Source of the DNA: Micromonospora pisi
GTDB lineage: Bacteria; Actinomycetota; Actinomycetes; Mycobacteriales; Micromonosporaceae
Reading direction: 5' to 3'
Assembly (NCBI RefSeq): GCF_003633685.1
Contig: NZ_RBKT01000001.1
Span: 7,998,001 to 8,062,000, forward strand
DNA length: 64,000 nt
The position numbers were made by a program, and so were the translations under genes. The notes below the pieces were generated by a model, which was not told the DNA's origin, searched no databases, and worked only from the letters and a program-made list of their open reading frames with translations. Below are positions 51,508-60,149 of this stretch, in pieces. Within the stretch, counting starts at the first letter, position 1. Every line of letters begins with the position of its first letter.

Positions 51508-53154
51508 TCAGTGACCACGGAACGCCTCCTCCAGCCACCATGAGCCAAGCGCGGCGCAGACCTTGGCGTCAACCACCAGCGGCCGGGTACGGGGACCAGC
51601 GAGCCAGCGGCGTACCGGCCCGAGATCGTCGACGGTCCGGACGGTCAACCCGTCGCAACCGTAACCACGGGCGATCGCGGCCAGATCGGTGTCGGGGAAG
51701 GTGACCGTCTCCAACGGGTGCCCGTCCGGGCCGAAGTGGTGCACCTCGGCGCCGTACGCCGCGTCGTCGTAGATCACCACAAGCAGGGGCAGCGCCAGCC
51801 GGACGGCGGTGACCAGCTCGGCCGCGGACATGACGAAGCCACCGTCGCCGACCGCGGCGACGGTGAGCCGGTCCGGCCGGGCGACCGCCGCGCCGAGCGC
51901 ACTGGCCAGGCCGAGCCCGATCGACTGGAACGCCTGGGTGAAGCAGAATCCGGCCACGTCCGGCACGTCGAGCCACATCGACGGGTAGCCCATGAAGTTT
52001 CCGGAGTCGACCACCACCGTCCGGTCGGGCGGCAGCAGGTCGTCCAGGGCGGCCGAGAGTGTCCTCGGGTCGATCGTCGCCGGGGTGCCGGCCCGCTCCG
52101 GCCCACCCTCGTCCCGGTACGGGACCGTCCGCCACCGACCGTGCTCGCGAATCCGTTGCGCCAGCTCCGGTGTACGCCAGGTGTCCACGGGCCCCGTGGA
52201 GCCGGCGTCCAGCCGACCGAGCACCGCCTCGGCGACCGCCGTCACCTCGCCGGCCACCGTCAGGTCGACCGGGCGGTTCACCCCGAACGCGGCCGGGTCG
52301 TGGTCGACCTGGACGACGACGGCGGACGGTGGGATCAGCTCGCCGTGCCGGGTGGTCCACATGTTCAGGGTGCTGCCCCACGCGACGACCAGGTCCGCCG
52401 TGCCGATCAGCTCGGCGGCGAGCGGGGTGGCGAAGCCGCCGGCCACGTCGATGTTCCACGGGTCCCCGGCGAACAGTCCCTTTGCCGCGGCCGAGACCGC
52501 GAGCAGCGCGCCGCACGCGTCGGCGAGCCGGGTCAGTGGTTCCCGTGCCGCCCGCGCGCCCCGACCCGCGATGAAGACCGGTCGACGTGCGGCCTGGAGC
52601 GCGGCCAGCAGGGGCTCGACCCGCGCGACGGTGGCCGGCGCCGGCTCGACCGGAAGGACCGGGCCGGACCACGGTTCGGTCACGGCGTGCTGGACCTCCA
52701 ACGGGAGGCCCAGCACCACCGTCGCGCCCCGGGCGGCGGCCCGGTACGCCGCGCCCGTGTCCTCGGCCGCGTGCGTGGCGTGTACCCGGCGGAAGTCGGC
52801 CCCGACCGAGGTGGCGAGTGCCGGCAGGTCGATGAAGAAATTGGACCGGGGCGCGGTCGCCTCCGGGGCCAGGACCACCATCGGGGTACGGCTCTTCGCG
52901 GCCTCGGTGAGGCCGGTCAGCGCGTTGGTGACGCCCGGACCCTGGTGCACCGAGAGCAGGCCCACCGTCCCGGAGGTGCGGGCGAACCCGTCCGCCATGC
53001 TCGCCGCGCCGCCCTCGTGTGCCGCCGCCACGAACCGGGCGCCGGCCGCCAGGAGTGCGTTCGTGACATGGAAGTTGCCGCTGCCGACCACTCCGAAGAC
53101 GTGCCGTGCGCCGTGTTCGTACAGGGCCCGCCCGACCACCTCGGCTACCCGCAT
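51508..53154 (-). CDS. Thiamine-diphosphate-binding enzyme, acetolactate synthase/2-oxoacid decarboxylase-like
   Basis: 548 residues. PYR domain HVFGVVGSGNFHVTNALLAA with a Glu in AAAHEGGAASMADGFARTSG, central domain RPVFIAGRGARAAREPLTRL with VQVDHDPAAFG, and PP domain AAVGDGGFVMSAAELVTAVR then VIYDDAAYG, where the usual Asn-Asn is Asp-Asp. It lacks an adjacent ALS small subunit, so it is more likely a lyase or decarboxylase than acetolactate synthase. It follows the cyclase gene by 13 bases on the same strand, suggesting one catabolic operon. Confidence 0.82.
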   Translation of the reverse strand: MRVAEVVGRALYEHGARHVFGVVGSGNFHVTNALLAAGARFVAAAHEGGAASMADGFARTSGTVGLLSVHQGPGVTNALTGLTEAAKSRTPMVVLAPEATAPRSNFFIDLPALATSVGADFRRVHATHAAEDTGAAYRAAARGATVVLGLPLEVQHAVTEPWSGPVLPVEPAPATVARVEPLLAALQAARRPVFIAGRGARAAREPLTRLADACGALLAVSAAAKGLFAGDPWNIDVAGGFATPLAAELIGTADLVVAWGSTLNMWTTRHGELIPPSAVVVQVDHDPAAFGVNRPVDLTVAGEVTAVAEAVLGRLDAGSTGPVDTWRTPELAQRIREHGRWRTVPYRDEGGPERAGTPATIDPRTLSAALDDLLPPDRTVVVDSGNFMGYPSMWLDVPDVAGFCFTQAFQSIGLGLASALGAAVARPDRLTVAAVGDGGFVMSAAELVTAVRLALPLLVVIYDDAAYGAEVHHFGPDGHPLETVTFPDTDLAAIARGYGCDGLTVRTVDDLGPVRRWLAGPRTRPLVVDAKVCAALGSWWLEEAFRGH

Positions 53155-53167
53155 CGGTGGCCCGGTC

Positions 53168-53929
53168 CTACCGTTCGACCAGCGCGAGGACCCGGCACGG
53201 GCTGCCGGACCCGGAAACGATCGGCAGCGGTCCGGCGATCACCACCGCGCCGGTCGCGGGCAACTGCGCCAGGTTGCGGAGCTGGGTCAGGCCGTACTTC
53301 TCCTGACCGAGCAGGTACGAGTGGCACGGGAACGGCGGGTCGAACGAGTGCGCCGCGCCCGCGTCGGTGCCGACGGTCTCGACCCCGACGCCCTGGATCG
53401 GCGACTCCTCGGCCAGCCACCGGGCGCACTCGACCGAGATGCCCGGGGTACGCCCGGCGTTGGCGTACCGCTCCGGGTGGTCGCCGTACGCGTCCCAGCC
53501 GGTGCGGTAGAGCAGCCAGCCGCCGGTGGGCAGCGCACCGTGTTCCGCCTCCCACGCCTTGACGTGCTCGACCTCGAGCAGGAAGTCAGGGTCGGCGGCG
53601 GCGTCGGCGGTGTGGTCGATCACCACCGCCGGGGCGATCAACTGCCGCACCGGGACCTGCGACACGTCCGCGCCCTGTTGACCGGTCACCCAGTGCACCG
53701 GGGCGTCGAAGTGGGTGCCGGTGTGCTCGCCGGTGGAGAAGTTGTTCCAGTACCAGGCCGGACCACGGTCGTCGTACCGGCTGATCTCGCTGAGCTGGAA
53801 CGGCCAGGTCTGGCCGAACTGCTCGGGCAGGCCCAGGATCGGGGTCTGGTCCGAGAGCGGAGCGGTGAGGTCGACAACCTGGATCCGGCCGCTGGAAAGG
53901 GCGGCGACTAACTCCTGCAGCACCGTCAT
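53168..53929 (-). CDS. Cyclase family protein (kynurenine-formamidase-like metal hydrolase)
   Basis: 253 residues with the diagnostic metal-binding motif HTGTHFDAPVHW, preceded by VVDLTAPLSDQTPIL and followed by LLYRTGWDAYGD and VGVETVGTDAGAAH. Family members hydrolyse amides, lactones or isatin-type rings using Zn or Mn. ATG 53929 is supported by a TACCGT leaderless -10. The TPP enzyme follows. A pathway for an aromatic or 2-oxo acid substrate is plausible but unproven. Confidence 0.85.
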   Translation of the reverse strand: MTVLQELVAALSSGRIQVVDLTAPLSDQTPILGLPEQFGQTWPFQLSEISRYDDRGPAWYWNNFSTGEHTGTHFDAPVHWVTGQQGADVSQVPVRQLIAPAVVIDHTADAAADPDFLLEVEHVKAWEAEHGALPTGGWLLYRTGWDAYGDHPERYANAGRTPGISVECARWLAEESPIQGVGVETVGTDAGAAHSFDPPFPCHSYLLGQEKYGLTQLRNLAQLPATGAVVIAGPLPIVSGSGSPCRVLALVER

Positions 53930-54229
53930 GCGGCGACGGTACACCGCGCCTCCACTCCATGATGGACCCTCGAACGGGGCGTGTCAGCGCCGCCGCCGGC
54001 CCCGCTGGCGGTCGGCCGCCGATTCCGCTGGCGCAGGAAGTGGCGATGACGGAATAAGAGGAGCCGATCGCCGATGTCGATCTTCATCGGATACGAAAAG
54101 CGAAAGTGAATGGTTCTCGCCGTACGGCGGTCCGCCGGCATTGGTGGTAATCACGGTGCAATTTTTGTCGGTGGCCGGGGCCATACTGACCCGTGGCGTG
54201 CGCCGGTGCGCCGGATGGGAGGACCAACC
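53930..54229. other. Divergent intergenic region with an AT-rich core
   Basis: 300 bases between the cyclase and the BNR-repeat gene. The core (about 54040-54165) is AT-rich. It holds the cyclase leaderless promoter (53936-53941) and a CATACT at 54182-54187 that may be the -10 of the BNR gene. No gene is supported. Confidence 0.5.
53936..53941 (-). promoter_or_regulatory. Leaderless -10 element for the cyclase gene
   Basis: TACCGT on the reverse strand, six bases before the ATG at 53929. Confidence 0.5.
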
Positions 54230-55330
54230 GTGACAACACCGCCTGCGAAAACCCTCTTGATGATCGGCACGACGAAGGGCCTGTTCCTCGCCACCAGTAG
54301 CGATGACCGGCTCACCTGGGAGGTGAGCGGACCGCATTTCTCGATGACCGGCGTCTATTCCGCCGCGATCGACAAGCGGCGCTCCGCCCCGCGACTGCTC
54401 GCCGGGGTGAGCAGCTCGCACTTCGGGCCGAGCGTGGCGACCAGTGACGATCTCGGTGGCTCCTGGCGGGAGCCGGACCAGCCGCCGCTCGCCTTTCCGG
54501 CTGACACCGAGACCAGCCTGGGACGGGTCTGGCAGCTCGCACCCGGCTCGGCGGCCGAGCCGGACGTGGTCTACGCCGGCACCGAGCCGACCGCGCTGTT
54601 CCGTTCCGTCGACGGCGGCGTCAGCTACGAGATGGTCAGGGCGCTCTGGGACCACCCGCACCGCAAGGAATGGGGCGAGGGGTTCGGTGGCCAGGCGGCG
54701 CACACCGTGCTGCCACACCCCGCCGACCCGGCCAGGGTCCTGGTCGCGATGTCGACCGGTGGCGTCTACCGCTCCGACGACGCCGGCGCCACCTGGACCA
54801 CCGGTAACACCGGGATCCGGGCCTATTTCCTGCCCGACGAGTGGCCCGAGTTCGGCCAGTGCGTGCACAAGGTGGCCCGGGACGCGGGCGACCCGGACCG
54901 GCTCTACGCACAGAACCACCACGGGGTCTACCGCAGCGACGACGCGGGCGTCACCTGGAACTCCATCGCCGACGGGCTGCCGAGCGACTTCGGGTTCGCG
55001 ATGGTGGCCCATCCGCACCGTTCCGGCGTGATCTACAACTTTCCCCTGGTCGCCGACGGCGAACGGTTCCCGGTCGAGCGCCGGTGCCGGCCGTTCCGGT
55101 CGGTTGACGCCGGCACCACCTGGGAGCCGCTCGCCGTCGGCCTGCCCACCGACCCGTACTACGCGGCGGTGCTGCGGGACGCGATGTGCGTCGACGACGC
55201 CGAGACCGCCGGCGTCTACTTCGGCACCCGTGCCGGCGAGGTCTACGCCAGTCGGGACGAGGGCGACTCGTGGTCCCTGGTGGCGGCGCACCTGCCGGAC
55301 GTGCTCTGCCTGCGTGCCGCGGAGGTGTGA
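54230..55330 (+). CDS. BNR/Asp-box repeat beta-propeller protein (exo-alpha-sialidase-like)
   Basis: 366 residues from GTG 54230, set by GGGAGGA six bases upstream. Asp-boxes occur repeatedly: SDDLGGSWR, SVDGGVSYE, SDDAGATWT, SDDAGVTWN, SVDAGTTWE, SRDEGDSWS. This is the propeller scaffold of sialidases and photosystem II assembly factors, but the sialidase Arg triad is not apparent, so enzyme activity is uncertain. No signal peptide, so it is cytosolic. A MoaD/ThiS-like gene starts four bases after its stop; the two very likely act together. Confidence 0.82.
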   Translation: MTTPPAKTLLMIGTTKGLFLATSSDDRLTWEVSGPHFSMTGVYSAAIDKRRSAPRLLAGVSSSHFGPSVATSDDLGGSWREPDQPPLAFPADTETSLGRVWQLAPGSAAEPDVVYAGTEPTALFRSVDGGVSYEMVRALWDHPHRKEWGEGFGGQAAHTVLPHPADPARVLVAMSTGGVYRSDDAGATWTTGNTGIRAYFLPDEWPEFGQCVHKVARDAGDPDRLYAQNHHGVYRSDDAGVTWNSIADGLPSDFGFAMVAHPHRSGVIYNFPLVADGERFPVERRCRPFRSVDAGTTWEPLAVGLPTDPYYAAVLRDAMCVDDAETAGVYFGTRAGEVYASRDEGDSWSLVAAHLPDVLCLRAAEV

Positions 55331-55333
55331 GCG

Positions 55334-55609
55334 GTGGTCACACTCCTCGTACCGGCGGCGCTGCGGGTCGACGCGGCGGGTGCCAGCCGCCTCGACGTCA
55401 CCGCCTGCGGCACTCTGCGGGCGGTGCTGGACGAGGTCGCCGGCCGGTGGCCCCGGCTGGACCGGAGGATCCGCGACGAGCGGGGTGAACTACGCCGTTA
55501 CGTCAACGTCTACGTCGATGGCGAGGACTGTCGCCGGGGCGAGGGTCTGGACACCCCTGTGCCCAGCGGCGCCGAGGTACAGGTGATTCCCTCGGTGGCC
55601 GGCGGCTGA
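55334..55609 (+). CDS. MoaD/ThiS family ubiquitin-like sulfur-carrier protein
   Basis: 91 residues with the beta-grasp pattern: VTLLVPAALRVDAAGASRLD, GTLRAVLDEVAGRWPRLD, YVNVYVDGEDCRRGEGLDTP and the C-terminal PSVAGG. The terminal Gly-Gly would be adenylated by an E1-like enzyme and then thiocarboxylated or conjugated. Neither molybdopterin nor thiazole genes are near. The GTG start lies four bases after the BNR-repeat gene, so the pair is a conserved-looking two-gene unit of unknown role. Confidence 0.88.
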   Translation: MVTLLVPAALRVDAAGASRLDVTACGTLRAVLDEVAGRWPRLDRRIRDERGELRRYVNVYVDGEDCRRGEGLDTPVPSGAEVQVIPSVAGG

Positions 55610-55635
55610 GCCGGCTCCGGTCGGGGCATTCCGCA

Positions 55636-55676
55636 GGGCGCGACATGCCAGCGGGACGCGCCCGGGGCGGCCCCGG
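55636..55676. terminator. Bidirectional terminator region after moaD-like and ATP-grasp genes
   Basis: Two adjacent hairpins: GGGCGCG / CGCGCCC (55636-55663) and CCGGGG-CGG-CCCCGG (55662-55676), between convergent stops at 55609 and 55686. Confidence 0.5.
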
Positions 55677-55685
55677 CGCCCCCGC

Positions 55686-56726
55686 TCAACGGTCGACGCG
55701 CTGCTCCACCGTGCTCTCCGCGAACCAGCGCACGGTGGTCACCCCCTCGGTGGCCACCAGCGCGGTCGGGTCGATCGGCAGCCCGAGCGTACCCAGTAGG
55801 AACTGCCCGACCAGGTCGGCACCCGCGGCGAGCGACAGCGGCAGTCCGCCGGAGAAGCGCGGGTTCACCTCGACCACCCGTGCCGGGCCCTCGTCGTCCA
55901 GAAAACCCTGCACGTTGCAGACAGCGGTCAGGTCGAGCGCGCCGGCCAGTTCCTTGACCAGCAGGTCGATCCGGCTGTCGGCGAAGGTCGTGCCCCGGGT
56001 CGAGATGCCGGCCCGGGTCTGCGCGCGCCAGCGCGGCACCGCACCGAGGACCGCGCCGTCGCGTCCGATCAGGCAGTCGACGGTGAACTCCCTGCCCGGC
56101 AGCCGGGTCTGCACCAGCGGGGCCGGCACCCGGCGCAGCAGGGTCGGAAAGTCCGCCGGGTCGTCCACCGGATAGACGTCCCGGGACCCGCGCCCGACCC
56201 GTGGCTTGACGATCCACGGTCCGGGCAGGTCACCGGGGCCGTCCAGGGCGGTGCCGGGCGCGGCCACCCCGGCGGCGTCGATTCGCGCCGCGAACGCCCA
56301 CTTGTCGAGGCAGTCGGCGACCGTCCGGTGGGCCGGGAACCACGCCGCGATCCCGCGTTCGGCGAACTCCGCCTCGTTGCCCGCCACCCGCAGCAGTTCC
56401 TCCGCGACGGTCACGATCACCGCGTCGCTGCCGGTGGCGGTCGCCGCCGCCAGTAACCGGTCCGGGTAGTCGGGGGAGTCGGCCGTGGGCAGCAGGTAAC
56501 TCTGGTGGCCCAGGTGCAGGCCAGCGGCGTACGGGTCACAGTCGGCGGCCACCGGGGTCACATCCAGGGTGGTCAGCTCGCGCAGTACGGCGACTCCGGC
56601 GGGGCCACCGCAGCCGGTCACCAGCACCCGGCGCCCGGCCAGCCGGGGATCCGACGGTCGCGGCCGGGGCGACTGCGGGCCGGGACGGACCAGGGTGGTT
56701 CGGGTGGTGTCAGCGGGGTCGGTCAC
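55686..56726 (-). CDS. ATP-grasp domain enzyme, last gene of the exosortase operon
   Basis: 346 residues from GTG 56726 (AGGAAG upstream). The N-terminal pre-ATP-grasp Rossmann part is RRVLVTGCGGPAGVAVLREL. The ATP-grasp core has PWIVKPRVGRGSRDVYPVDD, FTVDCLIGRDGAVLGAVPRW and the metal/ATP motif VVEVNPRFSGGLPLS. It resembles carbamoyl-phosphate-synthase-like ligases that join a carboxylate to an amine or another nucleophile. It overlaps the exosortase gene by 17 bases, so it belongs to the operon. It could ligate an amino acid to an amino sugar; this is inference. Confidence 0.85.
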   Translation of the reverse strand: MTDPADTTRTTLVRPGPQSPRPRPSDPRLAGRRVLVTGCGGPAGVAVLRELTTLDVTPVAADCDPYAAGLHLGHQSYLLPTADSPDYPDRLLAAATATGSDAVIVTVAEELLRVAGNEAEFAERGIAAWFPAHRTVADCLDKWAFAARIDAAGVAAPGTALDGPGDLPGPWIVKPRVGRGSRDVYPVDDPADFPTLLRRVPAPLVQTRLPGREFTVDCLIGRDGAVLGAVPRWRAQTRAGISTRGTTFADSRIDLLVKELAGALDLTAVCNVQGFLDDEGPARVVEVNPRFSGGLPLSLAAGADLVGQFLLGTLGLPIDPTALVATEGVTTVRWFAESTVEQRVDR

Positions 56727-57393
56727 GGTGGTCTTCCTGTTTCTCTCGGGCGGGTTGTCGCCGCTGATCGCCGGAGGTCCGCCGTCGGGCCGGCCGCCGC
56801 CTCCTGCCACCGGAGAGCGCGGCACCGCGTGGCAGCCGTACCGCGATCAGCAGGAGCAGTACGGCGATCAGCAGCAGGTAGGAGAAGACCGTGCCGACCC
56901 AGTCGTGAAAAGTGATCATGGTGTTGATGCCGGCGCCCCGGCCGACCCAGAGGACCGCGACCAGCCGGGTCAGGTTGCCCAGCGACAGCAGCAGCACCGC
57001 GAGGACCGCGCCACCGATCCGCTGGCGCCGGCTGCCGCCGAGGATGAGCAGCGACACCCCGGCGGCGGCGGCGCTCACCGTCAACGCCGAGCAGGAGGGC
57101 GTGATCCGGATGAAGTACGGCTGGTAGCCGTAGAAGCCGTGGACCAGGTTGGTGCCGGGAAGTTCCCGGGTCATTTCCAGCCCGGTGTGCTGGGCGAGCC
57201 AGGCGGTGGCCGCCGCCTCCCAGTGGCTCACCGGGGCCGCCGCCCACCAGCCGAGACCGACGGTGACCGCCAGCACCGTCAGCACCCGTACCAGTGGATA
57301 GCCGGCGCGGCCACCCCGGGCCGGCCCGATCGCCCGGTGCCGGCCGCCCGTCCCGTCGTCGGCCAGCCCGGCCCGGCTCAGCCCGCCGGTCAC
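56710..57393 (-). CDS. Exosortase/archaeosortase-family membrane transpeptidase
   Basis: 227 residues from GTG 57393, which shares GTGA with the GT2 stop. About five or six membrane helices. The three signature residues of the exosortase/archaeosortase superfamily are visible in order: Cys101 in RITPSCSALTV, Arg143 in LGNLTRLVAVLW and His163 in TFHDWVGTVFS, with spacing of 42 and 20 residues typical of the family. These enzymes cleave a C-terminal sorting signal and attach the protein to the envelope. The C-tail (about 190-227) is long and basic. The Tat-exported phosphatase at the head of the same operon has a C-terminal helix and basic tail and is the obvious candidate substrate. Confidence 0.85.
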   Translation of the reverse strand: MTGGLSRAGLADDGTGGRHRAIGPARGGRAGYPLVRVLTVLAVTVGLGWWAAAPVSHWEAAATAWLAQHTGLEMTRELPGTNLVHGFYGYQPYFIRITPSCSALTVSAAAAGVSLLILGGSRRQRIGGAVLAVLLLSLGNLTRLVAVLWVGRGAGINTMITFHDWVGTVFSYLLLIAVLLLLIAVRLPRGAALSGGRRRRPARRRTSGDQRRQPAREKQEDHRDRPR

Positions 57394-58793
57394 GCGGGGG
57401 TCACCACGGCGCGCGGATCCCGGGCGGCACGCTCGGTGTGCACCGCCGCGTTCGGGTCCAGGGCGGTTCGCTCGGTCTTCACCCAGGCGTAGCGGGACCC
57501 CGCCCAGGCGTCGAGCATGGCCCGGGTGCAGAGCAGCATCGAGATCACGAAAAGCGCCGGGAAGAGCAGCAACGGCAGCAGGTCCCGGCGGCGGGCACCG
57601 GCCCGCAACAGCCCGCCCCCCACCTCGAGCACCGGTCCGGCCGCCATCAACGGCGCGATGGCCCAGAGTGGACCGGCCGACGGCAGCAGACCGGGCACGG
57701 CCGTGGTGATGCCGGCCAGCAGCAGGGCGAGCACGCAGAGCACCGGTACGTGGAAGACGTAGAGGAAGAGGGTCGCCTCGATCTTCTCGCGCAACCGCAG
57801 TCGCGGGCTGCGCCACAGCGGCCGGCGGTAGTCGCGGCAGACCTGCTGGTGGCCTCGGGCCCAGCGGTACCGCTGCCGGTAGTACGCCCCCAGGCCGGTC
57901 ACCGCGAGTTCGGTGTCCACCGCGTGTTCGGCGTAGCCGATCCGGTATCCACGCAACCAGATCCGCAGCGACAGGTCGGTGTCCTCGGTGACCGACTCGA
58001 CGTTCCAGCCGCCGAGTTCCCGCAGCACGTCGGTGCGTACGGCACAGTTCGCGCCCCCGTACGCGGGCAGGCCGTGGACCCGGTCGCGGCCGGCCATGTT
58101 CACCAGGTAACCGCAGAGATAGTCCACCGCCACCAGGCGCGCGACCAGACTGTCCCGGGGATTGCGCACCACGCACCGGCCCTGCACCGCGGCGACCCGC
58201 GGGTCGGCGAACGGGCGCAGTAGTTCACGTAGGCAGTCGGGAGCCGGCTGGTGGTCGGCGTCGAAGACCACCACGACTTCGCCCCGCGCCAGCCGGAGCG
58301 CGTCGTTGAGCGCGGCGGACTTGCCGCCGACCGCGTCGGCCGCGCGCCGCAGCACCCGCCACCCCCGGTGCCCGACCACGGCACGTTCCAGCAGGTCACC
58401 GGTGCCGTCGGCGGATCGGTCGTCGACGAAGACCACCTCGATCAGGTGTGCCGGGTAGTCGAGGGCGGCCAGCGCGGCGGTCAACCCGTCGATCACCCTG
58501 GCCTCGTTGTGGCAGGGGACCAGCACGGTGACGCTCAACGGCCGGTCCGTCGTGTCGTCGGCCTCGGCCGGGATCGGACGCAGGGCGGCGGTCAGGAAGA
58601 CCAGGTGCCGGATCAGGTAGGTGGCGAACACGGCGGTCAGCGCCAGCGCGACCGCCTGGTACGCCCAGGCCGGACGGAGTGCCACCGCCGCGACCACGGT
58701 CAGCGCCGCCGCCACCCGCAGGGCGGTCCGGGGGACGCTCGCGCTCGCCCGCCGGGCGGTGCGCGGGTGCCGGTGCGCGCTCGGCCGACTCAC
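57390..58793 (-). CDS. Processive family 2 membrane glycosyltransferase
   Basis: 467 residues. Two N-terminal helices, a GT-A domain (VTVLVPCHNEARVIDG, VFVDDRSADGTGD, the DxD in VVFDADHQPAPD, acid in SVTEDTDLSLRIW and the QRYRWARG motif of processive synthases), then four C-terminal helices. Of the cellulose/hyaluronan synthase type, it would polymerise or transfer a sugar at the inner membrane face. GTG 58793 overlaps the HAD stop and its own stop overlaps the exosortase start. Its product is likely the glycan or lipid-linked sugar of the sorting pathway. Confidence 0.88.
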   Translation of the reverse strand: MSRPSAHRHPRTARRASASVPRTALRVAAALTVVAAVALRPAWAYQAVALALTAVFATYLIRHLVFLTAALRPIPAEADDTTDRPLSVTVLVPCHNEARVIDGLTAALAALDYPAHLIEVVFVDDRSADGTGDLLERAVVGHRGWRVLRRAADAVGGKSAALNDALRLARGEVVVVFDADHQPAPDCLRELLRPFADPRVAAVQGRCVVRNPRDSLVARLVAVDYLCGYLVNMAGRDRVHGLPAYGGANCAVRTDVLRELGGWNVESVTEDTDLSLRIWLRGYRIGYAEHAVDTELAVTGLGAYYRQRYRWARGHQQVCRDYRRPLWRSPRLRLREKIEATLFLYVFHVPVLCVLALLLAGITTAVPGLLPSAGPLWAIAPLMAAGPVLEVGGGLLRAGARRRDLLPLLLFPALFVISMLLCTRAMLDAWAGSRYAWVKTERTALDPNAAVHTERAARDPRAVVTPA

Positions 58794-59485
58794 CGGCGTG
58801 TCCCCTCGCAGAGGTCGAGCAGCACGTCCAACGCGTCGGCCGTGGTCTGCACCGACCGCCAGACCTCGGCCGGGTCGGGCCGGTCCCGATATTCGCCCTG
58901 GCGGACCCGGAGCGCGCGGATACCGAGCGCGACCGCCCCGGCGATGTCCTTCTCCGGCCGGTCGCCGACCATCACGGCGTCCTCGGTCCGGCAGCCGAGC
59001 AGCGACAGCCCTCGCCGGAACCCGGACGGATGCGGCTTGCGGCCGGCCCGTCCCCGCTCCTCGTCGGTGCAGACCACCCCGGTCAACGCCCCGCCCAGTC
59101 CGGTGGCGGCGAGCTTCGCCCGCTGCTGCTCCGGGTTGCCGTCGGTCACCACCACCAGCGGTACGGAGCGGGCCAGCCGGCTCAACCGCTCCGCGACACC
59201 CGGGTACGGGGTGAGCGTCGTCGGCCGGAAGTTGCGGAAGGCACCGACCAGCGCCGGGGCGAGGGCGGGTGCGGCGCCGATCGCGGCGAGCGCGGAGTCG
59301 ATCAGGCTGCCCCGGTCGCTGCCCCGGGCACTTTCCCTGCCCAGCGCGGACCGCAGCGCGTCCCGGTCGAGTCCGAGCGAGGCCCCGGCGGCGGCGACCC
59401 GGTCCCAGGTCTGGGCCAGGAACTCGGCCTGCGGGTAGAGGGTGTCGTCCAGGTCGACGAGCACACCCAGCGGGGGACGGTCCAC
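58790..59485 (-). CDS. HAD-superfamily hydrolase
   Basis: 231 residues from GTG 59485, two bases after the PIG-L stop. All four HAD motifs are visible: LVDLDDTLYPQ (nucleophile Asp), VVVTDGNPEQQ, the Lys in GRKPHPSGF and VMVGDRPEKDI. The helical cap between motifs I and II makes it a type C1 phosphatase. In this operon it probably removes phosphate from a sugar intermediate. Its stop overlaps the GT2 start (GTGA). Confidence 0.88.
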   Translation of the reverse strand: MDRPPLGVLVDLDDTLYPQAEFLAQTWDRVAAAGASLGLDRDALRSALGRESARGSDRGSLIDSALAAIGAAPALAPALVGAFRNFRPTTLTPYPGVAERLSRLARSVPLVVVTDGNPEQQRAKLAATGLGGALTGVVCTDEERGRAGRKPHPSGFRRGLSLLGCRTEDAVMVGDRPEKDIAGAVALGIRALRVRQGEYRDRPDPAEVWRSVQTTADALDVLLDLCEGTRR

Positions 59486-59486
59486 C

Positions 59487-60149
59487 TCAGTTCTCCGCAG
59501 CCAGGCCGAGTGCGTCCGACATCTCCAGCGGTCGTCCCGGCCCGGAGAGGCTGAGCAGGGTACGGGTGGTGGTGAACGCCTCGGCCTCGGTGACCCGCCC
59601 CTGGAAGCCACGGAACCGGGCCTGTGCGGCGAGCGCCTCCAGGTCGATCCGGCGTCCGCCGATCACCTGGGAGAGGTGGTGGCGCAGCAGCCGCAGCTTC
59701 TCCGGGACCAGGCCGGTGACGTCTCCGAAGACGACCGGCTGGAAGTCCAGCGTCGACGGGCTCTCGTAGTGCAGCACGGTGGTGAGGGTCCGGGCGGCGG
59801 CGATCGAGGCCGAGGCGGTCGCCCGGTGGTCCTGGTGCGAGTCGGCGGGCGCGTGCGTGAAGACCAGGTCGGGCCGGACCGCGGCCAGTGCCTCCTCGAT
59901 CCGGTTGACCAGTGCCGGCCCGTGGTCGAGTTCGCCGTCCCGGAACCCGCCGCCGATGAGTTCGGCGCCGAGATACTCGGCGGCCTGACGCTGCTCCCGA
60001 GCCCGCAGGTCGGGGTCGCCGGGGCCGAGTCGCCCGTCGGTGAGGACGAGCATGGTGACCGAGGCACCGAGCTGGCGGGCCCGCAGCAGGGTCGCCCCGC
60101 AGCCCAGTTCGATGTCGTCCGGGTGCGCGCCGATCGCCAGGATTCTCAT
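59487..60149 (-). CDS. PIG-L family N-acetylsugar deacetylase
   Basis: 220 residues. The zinc motif AHPDD is at residues 8-12 (RILAIGAHPDDIELGCGATL), and the second His pair is in APADSHQDHRATA. Family members remove acetate from GlcNAc-containing lipids or thiols (GlcNAc-PI, mycothiol precursor, teicoplanin). AGGAGGT precedes the ATG at 60149, which shares ATGA with the epimerase stop. Coupled to a UDP-GlcNAc 2-epimerase, it probably acts on ManNAc- or GlcNAc-linked material, giving a free amine that the ATP-grasp enzyme could then acylate; the last step is inference. Confidence 0.9.
   Translation of the reverse strand: MRILAIGAHPDDIELGCGATLLRARQLGASVTMLVLTDGRLGPGDPDLRAREQRQAAEYLGAELIGGGFRDGELDHGPALVNRIEEALAAVRPDLVFTHAPADSHQDHRATASASIAAARTLTTVLHYESPSTLDFQPVVFGDVTGLVPEKLRLLRHHLSQVIGGRRIDLEALAAQARFRGFQGRVTEAEAFTTTRTLLSLSGPGRPLEMSDALGLAAEN

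Noticed and set aside
52000-53911. Long forward frames opposite the TPP enzyme and cyclase
   Set aside because: Ser/Arg/Pro-rich shadows; the reverse genes have clear motifs and joint organisation.
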